A stretch of 64,000 bases of DNA from [Phialemoniopsis] sp. UDSM-2020 (GCA_018873225.1 JAEILZ010000007.1:3534001-3598000), one strand, 5' to 3'. Positions 1-12,596 are shown, numbered from the stretch's first letter. Notes: generated by a model not told the origin, from the sequence alone. A program made the numbers and translations.

Positions 1-483
1 GCTGGCCGAGACTTGGAAGGCAAGACTTTACGTAAAGAATTGCAAAGCCAATTCTGGGGCCATTTCCCCAGGGAAGGAAGCCCGCACTGCCCCGTGGGGA
101 ATTGAAGGGCCTGAGCAAAGCGCCTCGAGGCGGTGGTTTGGTGCGGAATTAGTGGGATGAGACTAAGCCGGAGAAGGCAAGATGCGAGACCTTGGACTCC
201 ATCGCTGACGTGCCTGACAAGGTCTTGTCCATGTAACCCGTATCGTTCCAGATAAGGCAAGGATTTCACACCCTCCCCGGCAATGTCTTCTTATCCTGGA
301 CACCGCAAGATAACAAGAATTCAAACCTCTCGGCTAGTTCTGCAACCAACAAAAGGGGTTTGACTCTACAAGGAAAGTGATAACAACAACAGTATAAGAA
401 CTCCGGCAACTTCGTTCTCTCCCACCCTCCCGCCTATTCAATTCGCCAAATCATATTGCCTATATTTGAAGACTTTTTTCACG
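1..483. other. Upstream region of amino acid permease
   Basis: No gene is visible. The right part is the putative promoter and leader of the permease starting at 484 and carries three HGATAR-type motifs (annotated separately). The last 60 bases are pyrimidine-rich, as is common in fungal leaders. Confidence 0.5.
250..383 (+). promoter_or_regulatory. Cluster of GATA-factor motifs
   Basis: Three HGATAR matches occur at 250-255 (AGATAA), 308-313 (AGATAA) and 378-383 (TGATAA), within 235 bases of the permease start codon. GATA factors of the AreA/NIT2 type bind closely spaced sites of this kind and activate nitrogen-scavenging transporters, which would suit the downstream gene. The motif is short and the assignment is inferred. 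Confidence 0.4.
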
Positions 484-2112
484 ATGTTGAAACCAACCAA
501 TGACCCCAAACCTGATGACCAGGCTGATTTCCATCCTGATATTGAGCCTGTGCAGTCACGCCCTATGGATGTCATCCAGATTCAAACCCGAACTCACGAT
601 GCTGTCTTCGGCGAGATTGTTGAAGGTGCTCCTAACTATCGCAATGTATGTTCATCTTGCCTCTCAGCAACATGGCTTGGGCTAATCCCTCGTTCAGGTG
701 GGCTGGCTAGGAACCGCGGCTCTCATGATGAAGACCCAAATCGGACTGGGCGTTCTGTCGCTTCCCACTGTCTTTCACAAAGTAGGCCTCGTTCCCGGGG
801 TGATTTTGCTTTGTGTGGTAGGTGGCATCACGACCTGGTCCAACTACATGGTAGGAGTGTTCAAGCTCCGACACCGTCAAGTCTACGGTATTCATGATGT
901 TGGAGAGCTCGTCTTTGGGCGTATTGGACGAGAAATCCTCGGAGCCTGCTTCTGTCTTTGTAGGTCTCCCCTAGGCTTTGGGAGGTTTTGCATGTCTAAC
1001 CTCCAAGTCCAGTTTTCACATTTGTTTCCGGCTCAGCCTTGCTCAGTATTTCCATTGCCTTGAACGCTCTCTCAACTCACGCCACCTGCACAGCGGTCTT
1101 TGTCGCTGTAGCTGCCATTGTTGGCTTTTCGTTTGCCAGCATTCGAACACTTGACCGCATCAGCTTCCTTGCGTGGGTTGGTGTCTCCTGCATCATCGTC
1201 TCAGGTAAGTGAAACTTGATCCAGAGATTGGACAACAACCACTAATTCGCAGCAGTCTTCACTGTCACGATAGCAGTTGGTGTTCAAGACAAGCCTGTCG
1301 CAGCCCCCGCAGACTTCAGTGGCAAATGGAAATCGGACTATCAGATCATCGGCAACCCCAGCTTCACAGATGCAATGTCAGCCATTGCCGCCCTCATCTT
1401 TGCATATGCTGGCACCCCGGGCTTCTTCAGCATCGCCTCGGAGATGCGTAATCCACGTGACTACAACAAGGCTTTGATCCTTTGTCAGACTGTCATCACC
1501 ATTGCCTACATCGTGGTCGGTGTTGTGGTGTACTACTACTGCGGTTCCTATGTTACTTCTCCCGTACTTGGCTCTGCGGGTACCACTGTCAAGAAGGTCG
1601 GCTACGGAATCGCACTGCCTGGTCTGCTAATCTCGGCTATACTGCTTCTCCACGTAAGCATATCCTTCACCACTCTCCGATCGAGACTAATGCGCCCGCA
1701 GCTGCCTTCCAAATTCGTCTTCGTCCGCATTCTACAGGGCTCCAAGCACTTGACTAGCAACAGCATGATTCACTGGGTCACCTGGCTGGGCTCTACATTC
1801 ACCGTGACAATGGTGGCATACATCATTGCTAGCGCCATACCGGTCTTCGATCAGCTGGTCTCTCTTATCGGAGCGCTGCTGGGAACGCTTATGTCTTTCC
1901 AACCAATGGGCTTGATGTGGCTGTACGACAATTGGAAAGGCAACCGCCGGGGTGAGCCCAGGTGGTATGCCGGAGTCGCCTGGAGCGTCTTCGTCGTTGT
2001 GATCGGAACATTCCTGATGATTGGTGGTACCTACAGCACTATTGTAAACATTGTCGAGCCTTCGGATAAGGCTAGTGCCTGGTCCTGTGCTGATAACTCG
2101 AATTCGTCTTAA
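484..2112 (+). CDS. Neutral amino acid permease (AAAP family, Mtr-like)
   Basis: Predicted H+-coupled amino acid transporter of the plasma membrane, of the family of the Neurospora N system protein Mtr. Five exons give 475 residues: 484-645, 698-959, 1013-1204, 1253-1653, 1702-2112; all introns are GT-AG and 48-53 bases long. The N-terminal 55 residues are hydrophilic; then follow about eleven hydrophobic segments, the first beginning at GWLGTAALMMKTQIGLGVLS, which is characteristic of the family. The ATG at 484 is the first in-frame ATG; no upstream methionine is available. GATA motifs upstream are consistent with nitrogen control. Substrate specificity cannot be read from sequence. Membership of the family is well supported by length and topology. 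Confidence 0.9.
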
Positions 2113-2883
2113 GGGGTAGACTTTCCCTGACAGGACATGTTGACGGAGGCTGGGGGGATGGAAGGGTTAGTCGGGCTGAGCGGATCGACGCAAACATCAG
2201 TAGGAGAGCTAGCTGCTTAGAAAAACCATTAGACGCAATACAATCATTTTCGTCACCCAACCTTCCCGCCCACAAGTACGAGAGGCGAATGATGTTGCCA
2301 CTGTACACACGAATTCGCGAGTGCCCTCCAAACAAGGCAGCTTTACGTACCTGTGTGTTCGGTCTATCCGGAATTATTCACTTTCCGCAAGTACCTCTCA
2401 TGTACAGTCGACTTCGCAAAGAGAATGCACAACGGAAGTTGTAGTAATGTCGCTTGTCGCGAATAGTCAGGGTTTCCCACTTGCGTTTCAGCGCTACATG
2501 CCTAGTGAGATAATGACCTGGTGATAAGACTCCTTCGGGCAACTCATGGAAATCTAGTTCCGTCGCCTCGAGTAGAATGATAATGGTCTGATACGACCTA
2601 GAGAATCGGGAAAGTTTCGCCCGCCGTCCCAAAGAGTGAAGCCCCATCTTATCACTGGTCCGACACGTAAAATTGAGGTGTCCCGGCTAGGAAGTCCATC
2701 CCGGATAGTGTAGGAATGCCCCGCCCCACAACTTTATGGTACCAGGTCTGGGTGTGGGGATGGGGAACCTGGGGAAGAACACCAGTTTCGGCCTGTTGGA
2801 TAAGGGACCAATTAGATCTAAGGAGATTCCATACATGCTCAGTGTATATTAGTGAGTCAAACAAACAGCTCAGCGTTGGTGTC
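2113..2883. other. Intergenic region
   Basis: No convincing gene, RNA or repeat is seen. It holds the 3' end of the permease and the promoter of the alpha-hydroxy acid dehydrogenase. Confidence 0.5.
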
Positions 2884-4275
2884 ATGCGTGACGATGAACT
2901 CGCCGAGGAGCCCTTCGACCTTGTGCAATGGCAAACCGAGGCGTTTCCTGGGACCCTTTGGTCCACACCATTGCTGACCTGAAGGAGCATGGCTCTGCTA
3001 AGCTTCCTAAGGTATACAGAGGTTGGTTAAAGTCGTGGCATAGAAGATTGAGCATTACTAATTGCAGCGAAGACTACTACAATGAGGGTGCTATGGACCT
3101 GGTCACCCTCAAAGACAACGAGGCCGCGTACGATCGGTACAAGATCCGACCCCGAGTCCTGAACAATGTCGACAATATCGACATCTCCGGCGAGATCTTC
3201 GGGTGCAAAACTGCTCTTCCCCTAGGGTTCAGCCCATCCGCAATGCAGCGACTGGCACACCCTGATGGTGAAATCGCCACTTCCCGCGTTGCAGCAAAAT
3301 ATGGTCTTTGCATGGCTCTCTCGTCGTACGCAACCGAGACAATAGAGAACGTAGCGGCTCAGGGGGCAGGAAATCCCTATGTCATGCAGCTATCGATAGT
3401 GAGAGACCGGGAGACCACCACACAAATGCTGCAACGCGCAGAAGGTATGTACTTCCATCACGATTGGTGGACAGAGCTGCATTGCTAACGATGTCTTAAG
3501 CAAGCGGATTCAAAGCCGTTTTTCTCACAGTAGACGGCGTTATGCTGGGGCGCCGCCTGAATGAATACCGCAACAACTTTGCACTGCCCGAAGGGATGGA
3601 GTGGCCCAACCTGCTGTCGAATGGCAAGACCGAACTAAGTGGTCAAGAAGAGCTCCCTGATGCCCCTAGAAAGCACGACTACGATCCATCCATTGATTGG
3701 GACTCAGTTATCCCATGGCTTCGACAGCAGACCAAGATGGAATTATGGATCAAGGGCATATGTACGCCAGAAGACGTTTCCTTGGCTATCAAACACGGTC
3801 TAGACGGTATTCTGATATCTAATCACGGCGGGCGACAACTCGATGGGGTGCCTGCCACCCTCGACTCATTACGCGATTGTAGCGTTGCAGCGGGCGGGAA
3901 AATACCCCTAGCAATAGACGGTGGCATTCGACGTGGGACTGATATCTTCAAGGCACTTGCTTTGGGTGCCTCGCATGTTTTTGTTGGGAGACTTCCTATT
4001 TGGGGTCTTGCGGTAAGTCAATTCTAGTTGAGTCCAGAGTTGTACGCATATCTGCTGATCAAGACCGACAGTACAACGGAGAAGAGGGTATTGAGCTCGG
4101 CATCAGGATTCTGATGGCCGAGTTCAAGATCTGCATGGCTCTTGCTGGGTAAGTTAGTCTAGTCACTGAGCACCGAAGACAGCGGGCTGATTGCTTTAGA
4201 TGCCGTTCGATCAAGGACATTACTAGGTCACATGTTGCATTCCTGAATTCGGATGGGGTATTGGCCAGACTCTAG
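2884..4275 (+). CDS. FMN-dependent alpha-hydroxy acid dehydrogenase/oxidase, probable N-terminal frameshift
   Basis: Predicted flavoenzyme of the lactate oxidase / cytochrome b2 family that oxidises an L-2-hydroxy acid to the 2-oxo acid. Exons: start to 3021, 3073-3444, 3501-4012, 4072-4148, 4200-4275. Seen motifs are the substrate-side Lys in WIKG, the catalytic His in SNHGGRQLDG, and the FMN-phosphate loop IDGGIRRGTDIFKALALGA. The body is complete at about 376 residues counted from ATG 2928. An upstream ATG at 2884 opens another frame with family-like N-terminal sequence (FDLVQWQTEAFPGTLWSTP), which joins the main frame only if one base is missing near 2968-2971. The gene may therefore start at 2928 with a changed N terminus, be recently damaged, or hold a sequence error. 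The substrate is unknown. Confidence 0.8.
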
Positions 4276-4869
4276 CACGGACTGACCAAAGCAAGTTGCT
4301 GTGTTTCGCCCAGGAAGGGAACCAATGGGCAACTCACTGGTCTTCAACGCTCTTATGTGTCCTGTTGCACGGATTGCAGCCACGCACTATATCTTTAAGA
4401 GACAGAGGGAGAATATTAGCAGAAGAATTAATTGACCATTTACACAATATGACATCCTCATCTCCGATTGTGCCTCACTCACGTGAGTGGGATATCCCAA
4501 GCAAGAGTGGACCCAAAACCGCTCCATACCGCCGTTAGCTTGCAGGGGATGCGAAACTGCTGTGCCGCTCAACATCTAGCACAAGCGCGCGATGAGCCTG
4601 CCACATTGCCACCTTGCAACGTCCTCATGGCATGTCTCTGTGGTTGTATTTCCTGTATGACATTGAGAGGCACAGCTGAGAAATAACGAAGTCCTATGAA
4701 CATCTCGTGTTCGCATGTAGTGTCTTCCTTGGCGCAAGTATTTTGCCGCAAAAGCCCTGGAACAGGCAGCCTGGTTGCCTGATTTGAGCCCCGCTACAGC
4801 GAACTTCATCAAGTTCCAGCTTCCTCGACGACACGGTGTCGTCCTACCACCACCGGAACGCAAAAAGCC
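4276..4869. other. Intergenic region
   Basis: Putative promoter of the NACHT-ankyrin gene; nothing else recognised. Confidence 0.5.
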
Positions 4870-7800
4870 ATGCCTTCTGCCTCAGTTCAATTAGACAGTG
4901 ATGCCTCTGCCGTCGTCATCACTCACGACGATGTGAGCAACTATAATCTGGAGCAGATCCTGCCACTCAGCGCGGAAGCGATCGGCAGAGTCCGGACTTG
5001 GCTCGCCCCGACAGCCTACGACTCCGATGCAAGCGAGTTCCACAAGCACGTCTCCTCCGCCGTGCCGGGGACCGGATCATGGCTCCCAGGGACTCAGGCT
5101 TTTCGGACCTGGATTGACGACCCCGCGCGGGGTCTGCTCTGGATTAAGGGCATTCCCGGGTCCGGCAAGTCCGTCTTCGCGGCGCGACTTGCAAACGACC
5201 TCAGACGTCAACAGAACGCCAGCCCCCCTGTGCTGCACTTCTTCTTCCGTCAGACTATCGACGCAAACCGATCCCCCGAGGCACTTCTGCGTGACTGGCT
5301 AGCTCAGATTCTCGAGTTCAGCCCACCGCTGCAGCATCAACTCTGGGATAAACATGTGAAGGCCAATGCGGCATTGGCCGGCTTGACGAGAGAAGACCTC
5401 TGGCGGGAGCTGAGAGATGCGTTCAAGAGCTTGAATGGGCCGGTGTACTGTGTCGCGGATGCACTGGATGAGATGGATGCGGGAAACGATGACTTCCTTC
5501 GAGAGCTGGCCGAGCTAGGTAGCTGGCTACCGCATAAAGTGAAGGTGCTGATCACGAGCAGGCCCGTGGCAGCAGTTGAGGGGCCTCTGAGGATGACAAA
5601 GGCACTCGAGATTCGACTGAATGCGAACGAGGTCGATGGTGATATCGAGACTTTCGTTCGGCGTGGTCTCGAGGTCTGCTCTATCCCGCCTCATGAGCAA
5701 GACCTTATCAGGGAGGCAATACCAGGTCGGGCTAACGGCTTGTTTCTGTACGCAAAGCTTGCGATGGAGGCATTTCTTGCACCAGGTGCGGACATCGCGA
5801 CGATTCTCCGGGACCTTCCAGCCGATTTGAACTCGATGTACACAGACCTCCTCCGCGAGCACGCTCGTCGGTCCGGTGTTTCGGACGACGTGCAGCTTCT
5901 AGTCCTGCAGTGGGTGACGCACGCAACGCGTCCGCTGCGTCTTATCGAAGTGGCCGAGATGCTACGTGCAGCCTACCGCAATGAAGTCGAAGATAAAGAT
6001 GTGAAAAGCACCAAAGATCTCGTCCGCGCGGCATGTGGCCCGCTGCTCGAAATCCTCCCCGACGAGTCCCTCAGCGTAATTCATCACTCACTCACAGAGT
6101 TTCTTGTTGGGGCAACGAGACAGGTTGCCACCGCTGGGTATCCAGTCCTTGAGCCCGGCTCAACCCACGAGCGTCTCGCGCTGCTCTGCATCACCTATCT
6201 CTCGTCGGGATCCCTAGCAGACGTCGGCATTGTCAAATCCAGAACCAAGGCTCGGGTCTTTGAGCTGAATCCGACTCGAAAGGATTACTCTGCCCCTGGC
6301 GTACGGGAGCCGCAGGCGGCGTGGCAGTCACGGAAGCTGCAATTTCCTTTTCTCGAGTACGCCGCAAACAATTGGCACCTGCACGTAGTCCGGGCCTGTG
6401 AAAGCGAACGAGATCAAAGCACGCTGAACAAGGCCATCACTGACTTCCTTGCTGACGAAGACCGGATGAGGTCATGGATAGGTCTTCACTGGCCGAGCTT
6501 GATGAATAGCGTCCCACCTACCACGCCCCTGCATATAGCGGCAAGGCTGGGCCTTACTCGTTACGTCGAGGTTCTGTGTAAGGCAACGCGAGAACGTATC
6601 AATGTTCAAGACGGATTCGGTGCTACACCACTCTGGCACGCAGCCCATAGTGGGCATGCCGAGACCGTTCGTGTTCTGGTCAATGCAGGCGCTGATCCCG
6701 ATATGGACGAGGATACCTGTGGCGTAAAGCCACTGCACGAGGCTGCGGGCAAAGGATACGCTGATGTTGCGAAAGTCTTGCTGCAAGCAGGAGTTGATGT
6801 ACTCACGGAAAAGGTACGCGAGGACCCGGGTCTACGGTGCGGTAACGCACCAAAGAGTACTGGACATACAGCCCTTATGGTAAGTAGATCCCTTTCCTTG
6901 TGGTGTTAGTAGAGGCTTACCGTGAAATCATCCTAGTATGCCTGTGCAAATGGACATGTCGATGTCGTCGATGTCTTCCTCTCCTTCGTAACGGACATAG
7001 AGACCGTCCAGCGGGCTCTCGTGTGGGCTGCCCAAAAGAGCAGACCCAAAGTCATCCTTCGGCTGCTACAGTACCCCGGGGTCGACATCGATGCGATCGT
7101 GCGCAAGGGGACGGCGCTCTATCACGCTTGTTGTAACGGCAACGCCGAGACCATTATCACCTTACTCGCTGCCGGCGCGAACCCACACGTGTGCTGCCAA
7201 GAGGCAGGGGAGGAGTTTGCAAGATTCCAGGAGGTCGATCCTTTGGGGGATGAATCCCGTGGCTGCATCGCTCTCTACCGCGTCTGCGAACGCGGCGACT
7301 TGAATGTGGATCAACTGCCAGAAATCTTTGCCCGGATGATTGCGGCGGGCGTTGATATCGATGAGCGCACAGAAGGTGGGCAGACACTACTCTTCTACAC
7401 GAAGCGGAACACTATGGCCACCAGGCTACTATTGGACGCGGGAGCAGACGCCAACGCCGTGGATGACAAGGGCTATTCCATTCTTCACGTCGACCGCATC
7501 AATCAGACTGCACTGCGCAAGACACCAACGCCCGAGGTCATCGCTCTACTTGTGGAGAACGGACATGCAGACATCAACAAGGCCATCCCAGAGGACGGCT
7601 CGACCCCGCTGCTGTCGATGTTGCAGACGTGGGACAAGGCTAGCATCCTCAAACTGCTCGAGTACGGCCCAGACTGCAACGTCATCAATACGCGAACCGG
7701 CGAGGGCGCCATCCATTTCGCAGTGCAAAAGAACGGTGCGAGCCCCGAGATTCTCAAAGCTCTGCTCGCCGCGGGTGCGGATCCTAACCTGCGCACCAAG

Positions 7801-10800
7801 CTTGGTGCAACACCACTGCAGGTGTTGATGGCTGGCGGCGGACACACACCGGAGCTAGCCGAGATACTCATCAACGCCGGCGCCGACGTCAATGCGCGAG
7901 ACTACCGGGGTGTGACACCCCTGATGCAAGCCCTCTCAAATCCTATCTACAGCGGAAACCGCTACAAAGAAGAGCACGGCGAGATCATGATGCTTGTCGG
8001 CTACGGCGCAGACCTCACGATACGCGACAATAGAGGTCGGACACTTTTGCATGAGGCGGTCACACAGCACGGCGTTGTGAACACGACCATGCACCCGCTC
8101 AAGTCGCGCCTCTCCATTATCCTCGAGTTGGGTCTGAACTTGCACGCCGTAGACGACGACGGAAACACTGTTCTCCATGAGTTGACGATGAACAAAATCG
8201 ACAGAGACATTTTGCCCGTCTGGGAGCAGTTTATCTCCCTCGGTCTCGAGCTGGATCATCCGTCCAACAGGGGCTGGACGCCGCTTCACTACCTCGCCAA
8301 GGAGAAAGCATACAACGGTCCCTGTTCGGCGCATAGACTGCGACTGCTCGACTTTGTCATCGCTCACACGAGGGACATCAACAAGCTGGACCGCGAGGGC
8401 CTCGCGCCGCTCCATGTCGCAGCCTTGTACTCTGAGGTAGTAACCGAGCGTCTGATCGCCGCTGGCGCAGACGTGTCCAGGAGATCAGGGGCGGGCATGA
8501 CGCCGCTGCATCTCGCCGCGTGGGCGCGGCAGACTAACATGGCCGGGCTCATTCTCGGGGGCCTCGCGGCTGCACAGGCTGCATCCACTGATGGCCCCAT
8601 GGCGCCTGACTCAACGGGTTTGTCCGCCTTATGGACTGCGGGCTGTCACAATGGCGTAGGTGAGCCGGTCGAAGGAGTGGACGCCAGGGACAACCGCGGC
8701 TTCACACCTCTCTTTTATGCCTGTCGCGCCGCTTCGACCGAAGTTGTCTACCTGCTTCTCGAAGCTGGAGCCGATGTCAACGCAAAGGCCAAGGAGGGGG
8801 AACACATTCTCGATGGCTGCGCCGAGCATGGTGCCGATGATCAAATCCGAAAAGCAGACCAAATATCCGCAAGGATGAAGAACCTTCCTGAAACTATGGC
8901 CATGAAGATGTCGCCCCGGCACGTACTCGGCGAACGCACCTCGTACTACATCCCGCCTTCATATCCATTAGACGTGCCTCGCCTAGATGAAATACTCGAG
9001 ATGCTCGTAGAGAGAGGGATCGACCTATCCTGCCTTCGAGGGGCCATGACGCGGGCAATGATATGGTCGGGAGATTACACCATGTCTTGCCTGGCCGAGC
9101 TACAGGCCCGACACCCGCAACCAGACTCTCATCGCAAGATACCACAAGTCGACCTCGCCATACAAAGGCAACACGCCCGCCTCGAGGCTACCGCCCAGGC
9201 TGCACGCGACTTCTCTGATGTGGAGCCGGGCGGACCCAACTTAGCCATTGTCGAGTACCTGCTCAAGGAGCGCGACTATGCCGGCCTGGACATTCTCCTC
9301 GACCGAGGTATCGACGTATTTGACGATCTCGGCCAAGACAGAAGCCACATAAGAACCCTCATCCGTTTGGGCGCAACAAGACTTGTACGCAAGTGCTTGC
9401 TATCGCCGTTCCCGAGGCCCACCGCTAGTGACGCGGACGGGTCGGGCGATCACACCATGACGGGGGTCGAGCAACCCCCGTTTCGCCCACCTCCAGGTTT
9501 ACTGTTACATGCTGTATTTCGCCAAGCTTCCAACATGGCCGTCGTCCGGGCCCTTGTAGAAGACGTCGGAGTCGAGGTCAACGAGTGCCTACCCACAACA
9601 GGGATCAGCAGGGGAGACGGTGACACGGCACTGCATCGTGTGGCGCACGGTGACCACTGGTGGCACGTAGCCAGAGCCATACCGTATCTCGTGGCGAAGG
9701 GTGCTGATATCAATGCTCGCAACAAGATCGGACATACGCCGCTACATGTAGCCTTGAATAGGGTTCGTCGGGGCAAGTTCTCGCTGCAGGCTGCCCGGAT
9801 GCTGGTAAAGCTCGGCGCAGACGTCAATAGCCTGACCGGCGAAGGACGCAGCTACTTGGCCATGGCGGTAAAGATCGACCCCGACGCCGCTGCCCCGATG
9901 AGCCTCACGCGCGCGATGCTTGCTCACGGGGCTGAGCCTGCGACCGATGCAGTGTTTGTAGCGATTGACGCGAAAGATGCTGGGGGATTGAAGGTGCTCC
10001 TCGATGCCGGAGCCGAAGCCAATGCCCGGCCGAGTCACAGGAAGGTAAAGCCGAGGACGAACTTGGTCGCTCGACTGGAGAGCATGCTCGACGGCGTGGA
10101 GGAACACGAGTACTATCCCCTGTACTATGCCGCGAGCACATGGTCGAGCCGGATGGTCGACAATATGACAAACGGTAGGGAGACTGCACTGGAGAAGATC
10201 CTGCCCATCATTCAACTCTTGCTTGAGCACGGCGCCGATCCCTTCGCGACATTCGAGACAAAGAGGGAGGAAGACGGTTCAAAGGAGAGCACAATTATTC
10301 ACCGGTTGTTCCTACGACGTGGCAGCCTCTACGCGCCGTTCCTCATGTTGCCATCCTTCGATCCCAACCGCAGAGATGCTCTGGGGCGCACCGTCCTGCA
10401 TGTTGCTTCGCGCAGCCAGTGGGGACCTGACAACAACATCTCTGTGTGTCACAGCCAATCGAGTCATTCTGTACAAATTCCATCATTTCCTTCGGTGTCG
10501 GTCTTCTCTCGCCTTCTCGAGCTTGGGGCGGACCTGCGTGCCTGTGACAACGCTAGCCGATCCGTCCTTCACCACATGCTGGCACCACCGCCAGAAAGAA
10601 CAGGGGAACAAGCCAAATTCCGTGCGTCTTTGGCAGAGACGATCAGACGATGCCCGGAGCTTGTGAACCGGGTGGACAACGCCGGCCAGACGCCGCTCCT
10701 GAACCTCGTTGGGTGGGCCACCAGCCCCAATGACGATATCGCTGTCGGGGTGGTCCTGCTTCTCGCCGCCGGTGCAGATGTGCGAGCACAGAACGAGAGT

Positions 10801-11202
10801 GGAGCGACAGTCCTTCACGTTCTGGCCTCATCGCTACCGTACCAACAGGCCCTGTTCGAGCGTCTAATCGCAGCTGGAGCCGATGTTAACATTCGTGACG
10901 GGCAGGGCCGGACAGCAGCGTTCAGATTCTTTGGCAACCTGGAGGATGACCACATCCGCGAGACTACTGTGCAAGCCATGGAGGTGCTCACAGCCGCAGG
11001 GGCAGATTTCAACGTCAAAGACAACAAAGGTCAGGGGTTGCTGCATGCAGCGGCGACGGGCAACACGGCGCCGTTCCAGTGGCTGATGGAGGAGGCTGGC
11101 CTCGATGCAAAGGCGGAAGACAAATATGGCAAGACGCCTCTAGACATCGCAACGGCGGCTGATAACGAGGACGTGCTGGATCTGTTTGAACGAAGAGAAT
11201 GA
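4870..11202 (+). CDS. NACHT-ankyrin repeat STAND protein (NLR-like)
   Basis: Two exons (4870-6879 and 6937-11202, one 57-base phase-0 intron) encode 2091 residues. A short N-terminal region of about 85 residues is followed by a NACHT NTPase: Walker A GIPGSGKS at residues 94-101, Walker B VADALDEMD near 195-203 and the ITSRP sensor near 228. After a winged-helix-like linker, ankyrin repeats run from about residue 550 to the C terminus, many with the TPLHxAA and GADxN signatures. Fungal NLR-like proteins of this design act as signal-transducing ATPases in non-self recognition, with the repeats as sensor. No HET, patatin or other known effector domain is visible at the N terminus. The neighbourhood has two HET genes. 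The domain call is certain, the biological role inferred. Confidence 0.93.
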
Positions 11203-11313
11203 TAGAATCTGAGACTAGGTGGCACAATCGCGCGCGGCATTGTCTGGTTTTTTTTTTTTTTCAGAGGGTTTACTTGATGCAACTTGTAGAAAAGACATGC
11301 GCGATCTAATTAA

Positions 11314-12501
11314 TTAATGCTTTCTAGCTATCTCTGCTGCTGCCCAGGAAAAGTTGTCCCAGTGCTCAGGCCTCTTTCGAGGTGCATCTGATATCTTGCA
11401 CCCTTCAAAGGTGACATCCTCAGCCGTGCCGACTGCGCTTGCCTCACCTTGAAACTTTGCATAGTCGTCATTAGAAAACTGTAGAAAACCACGCGCAGGC
11501 TCGGGGGAAATAGTTCCCTCATCAGTGTCCCTACCACGAAGTCGGAAGAGGACGCGCCGTGACCAGGGAAGGGTGATCTTGTTTTTCTTCCCTTTTATCA
11601 AAGCCATAGCCTTTGCCAGAGGCTCCCGTGGGCGACCAGGCTTCTCGCTGCCATCCTCGCGTTCCTCATCTTCACCCAAGTCCTCGTCCTCCGTGTCTTC
11701 AGAGTCACTGAAACTACCAGTGGCGACATCCAGCTTCTCATCAGATCTGCTAAGCAGCATCGTTCCCCCAAAGTTGCCCAAATCAACCGCAGCAATGAGA
11801 ACACCGTCCTTTCCCCGGTTGATGTCGATGGTTCCGGTCCTGAACAGCCTTTCCTCGCCGTCCTTGCTCAGTTTGTGGCTTTTGACGATGTATGAACCTC
11901 GGCAACGATCAATGTCAAAGGGCAACGGCGACGTGGCTGTCGGTGTCTCGTCGCTTCCAGTCGGTTGTGGGAGCTGGGAAAGGAATTCGTCGTGCGCTCT
12001 CATCTCCCTCTCCCACCTGCTGTTTTGTGTTCTCTCTTGAATCTTTGGAATCCACTTCTTCACTTCCCTCGCCAACCTCCAGACTCCTTCGATATTCCAC
12101 CCCACACATAGAGTACGGGTGTTTGTCGGGCCGCCCACCACAAACACAAGACCGGCTATCGCATTAACCCTTTGCTGTACTTTTAATATGTCGCTCAGAT
12201 CGCACAAGGCCAGGGGCTCTGGTGTTTTGGTCGGATCTGGTTCTCCCTCCGTTAGGAAGTAATGATCCAAGAAATGGTCAATGCTGATTTCGGCCATTTC
12301 CGTAGCCGTGACGCATGTCTCAAAGAGCTTGTCCTGGGCACGTTTCTTCTCGTCCCAGACCGCGACAGCCTTCTCCCATTCGACCACCCGCTCGTGATCC
12401 CAAGCTGTCACGCGGTCCTGGCAGATCTGAAATCCTTGCCGATCAAGCATCGGCATTTCCGGCCGCGGTCCCAGATCGACGAATTCTGCATCCTGTGCCA
12501 T
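11314..12501 (-). CDS. Hypothetical protein, 395 aa
   Basis: Single-exon gene convergent with the NACHT-ankyrin gene (111 bases between stops). The start is the first in-frame ATG at 12501, supported by a TATA-like element (590-596 of the 12 kb block) 90 bases upstream. The N-terminal half is charged and Trp-rich; residues around 270-300 form a strongly acidic tract rich in Asp/Glu/Ser, followed by a basic patch. No signal peptide, membrane segment or known domain is recognised. A nuclear or cytosolic role is possible from the acidic/basic composition but is only a guess. Confidence 0.75.
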   Translation of the reverse strand: MAQDAEFVDLGPRPEMPMLDRQGFQICQDRVTAWDHERVVEWEKAVAVWDEKKRAQDKLFETCVTATEMAEISIDHFLDHYFLTEGEPDPTKTPEPLALCDLSDILKVQQRVNAIAGLVFVVGGPTNTRTLCVGWNIEGVWRLAREVKKWIPKIQERTQNSRWEREMRAHDEFLSQLPQPTGSDETPTATSPLPFDIDRCRGSYIVKSHKLSKDGEERLFRTGTIDINRGKDGVLIAAVDLGNFGGTMLLSRSDEKLDVATGSFSDSEDTEDEDLGEDEEREDGSEKPGRPREPLAKAMALIKGKKNKITLPWSRRVLFRLRGRDTDEGTISPEPARGFLQFSNDDYAKFQGEASAVGTAEDVTFEGCKISDAPRKRPEHWDNFSWAAAEIARKH

Positions 12502-12574
12502 CTCGTGGAAAAGGGGGTTGTTGATCAAGTGGAAAGAAAATTGAGAATTGAAAAAAAGAAAACGAATGTGAATG

Positions 12575-12596
12575 TTCCACGTGGAAAGCTTTTATA
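12575..12596 (-). promoter_or_regulatory. Palindromic E-box next to TATA-like element
   Basis: TTCCACGTGGAA (12575-12586) is a perfect 12-base palindrome around CACGTG, the core bound by bHLH factors. Directly beside it, on the minus strand, lies TATAAAA (12590-12596), about 90 bases from the ATG at 12501. This looks like the core promoter of the 395-residue protein gene. Not tested. Confidence 0.45.
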
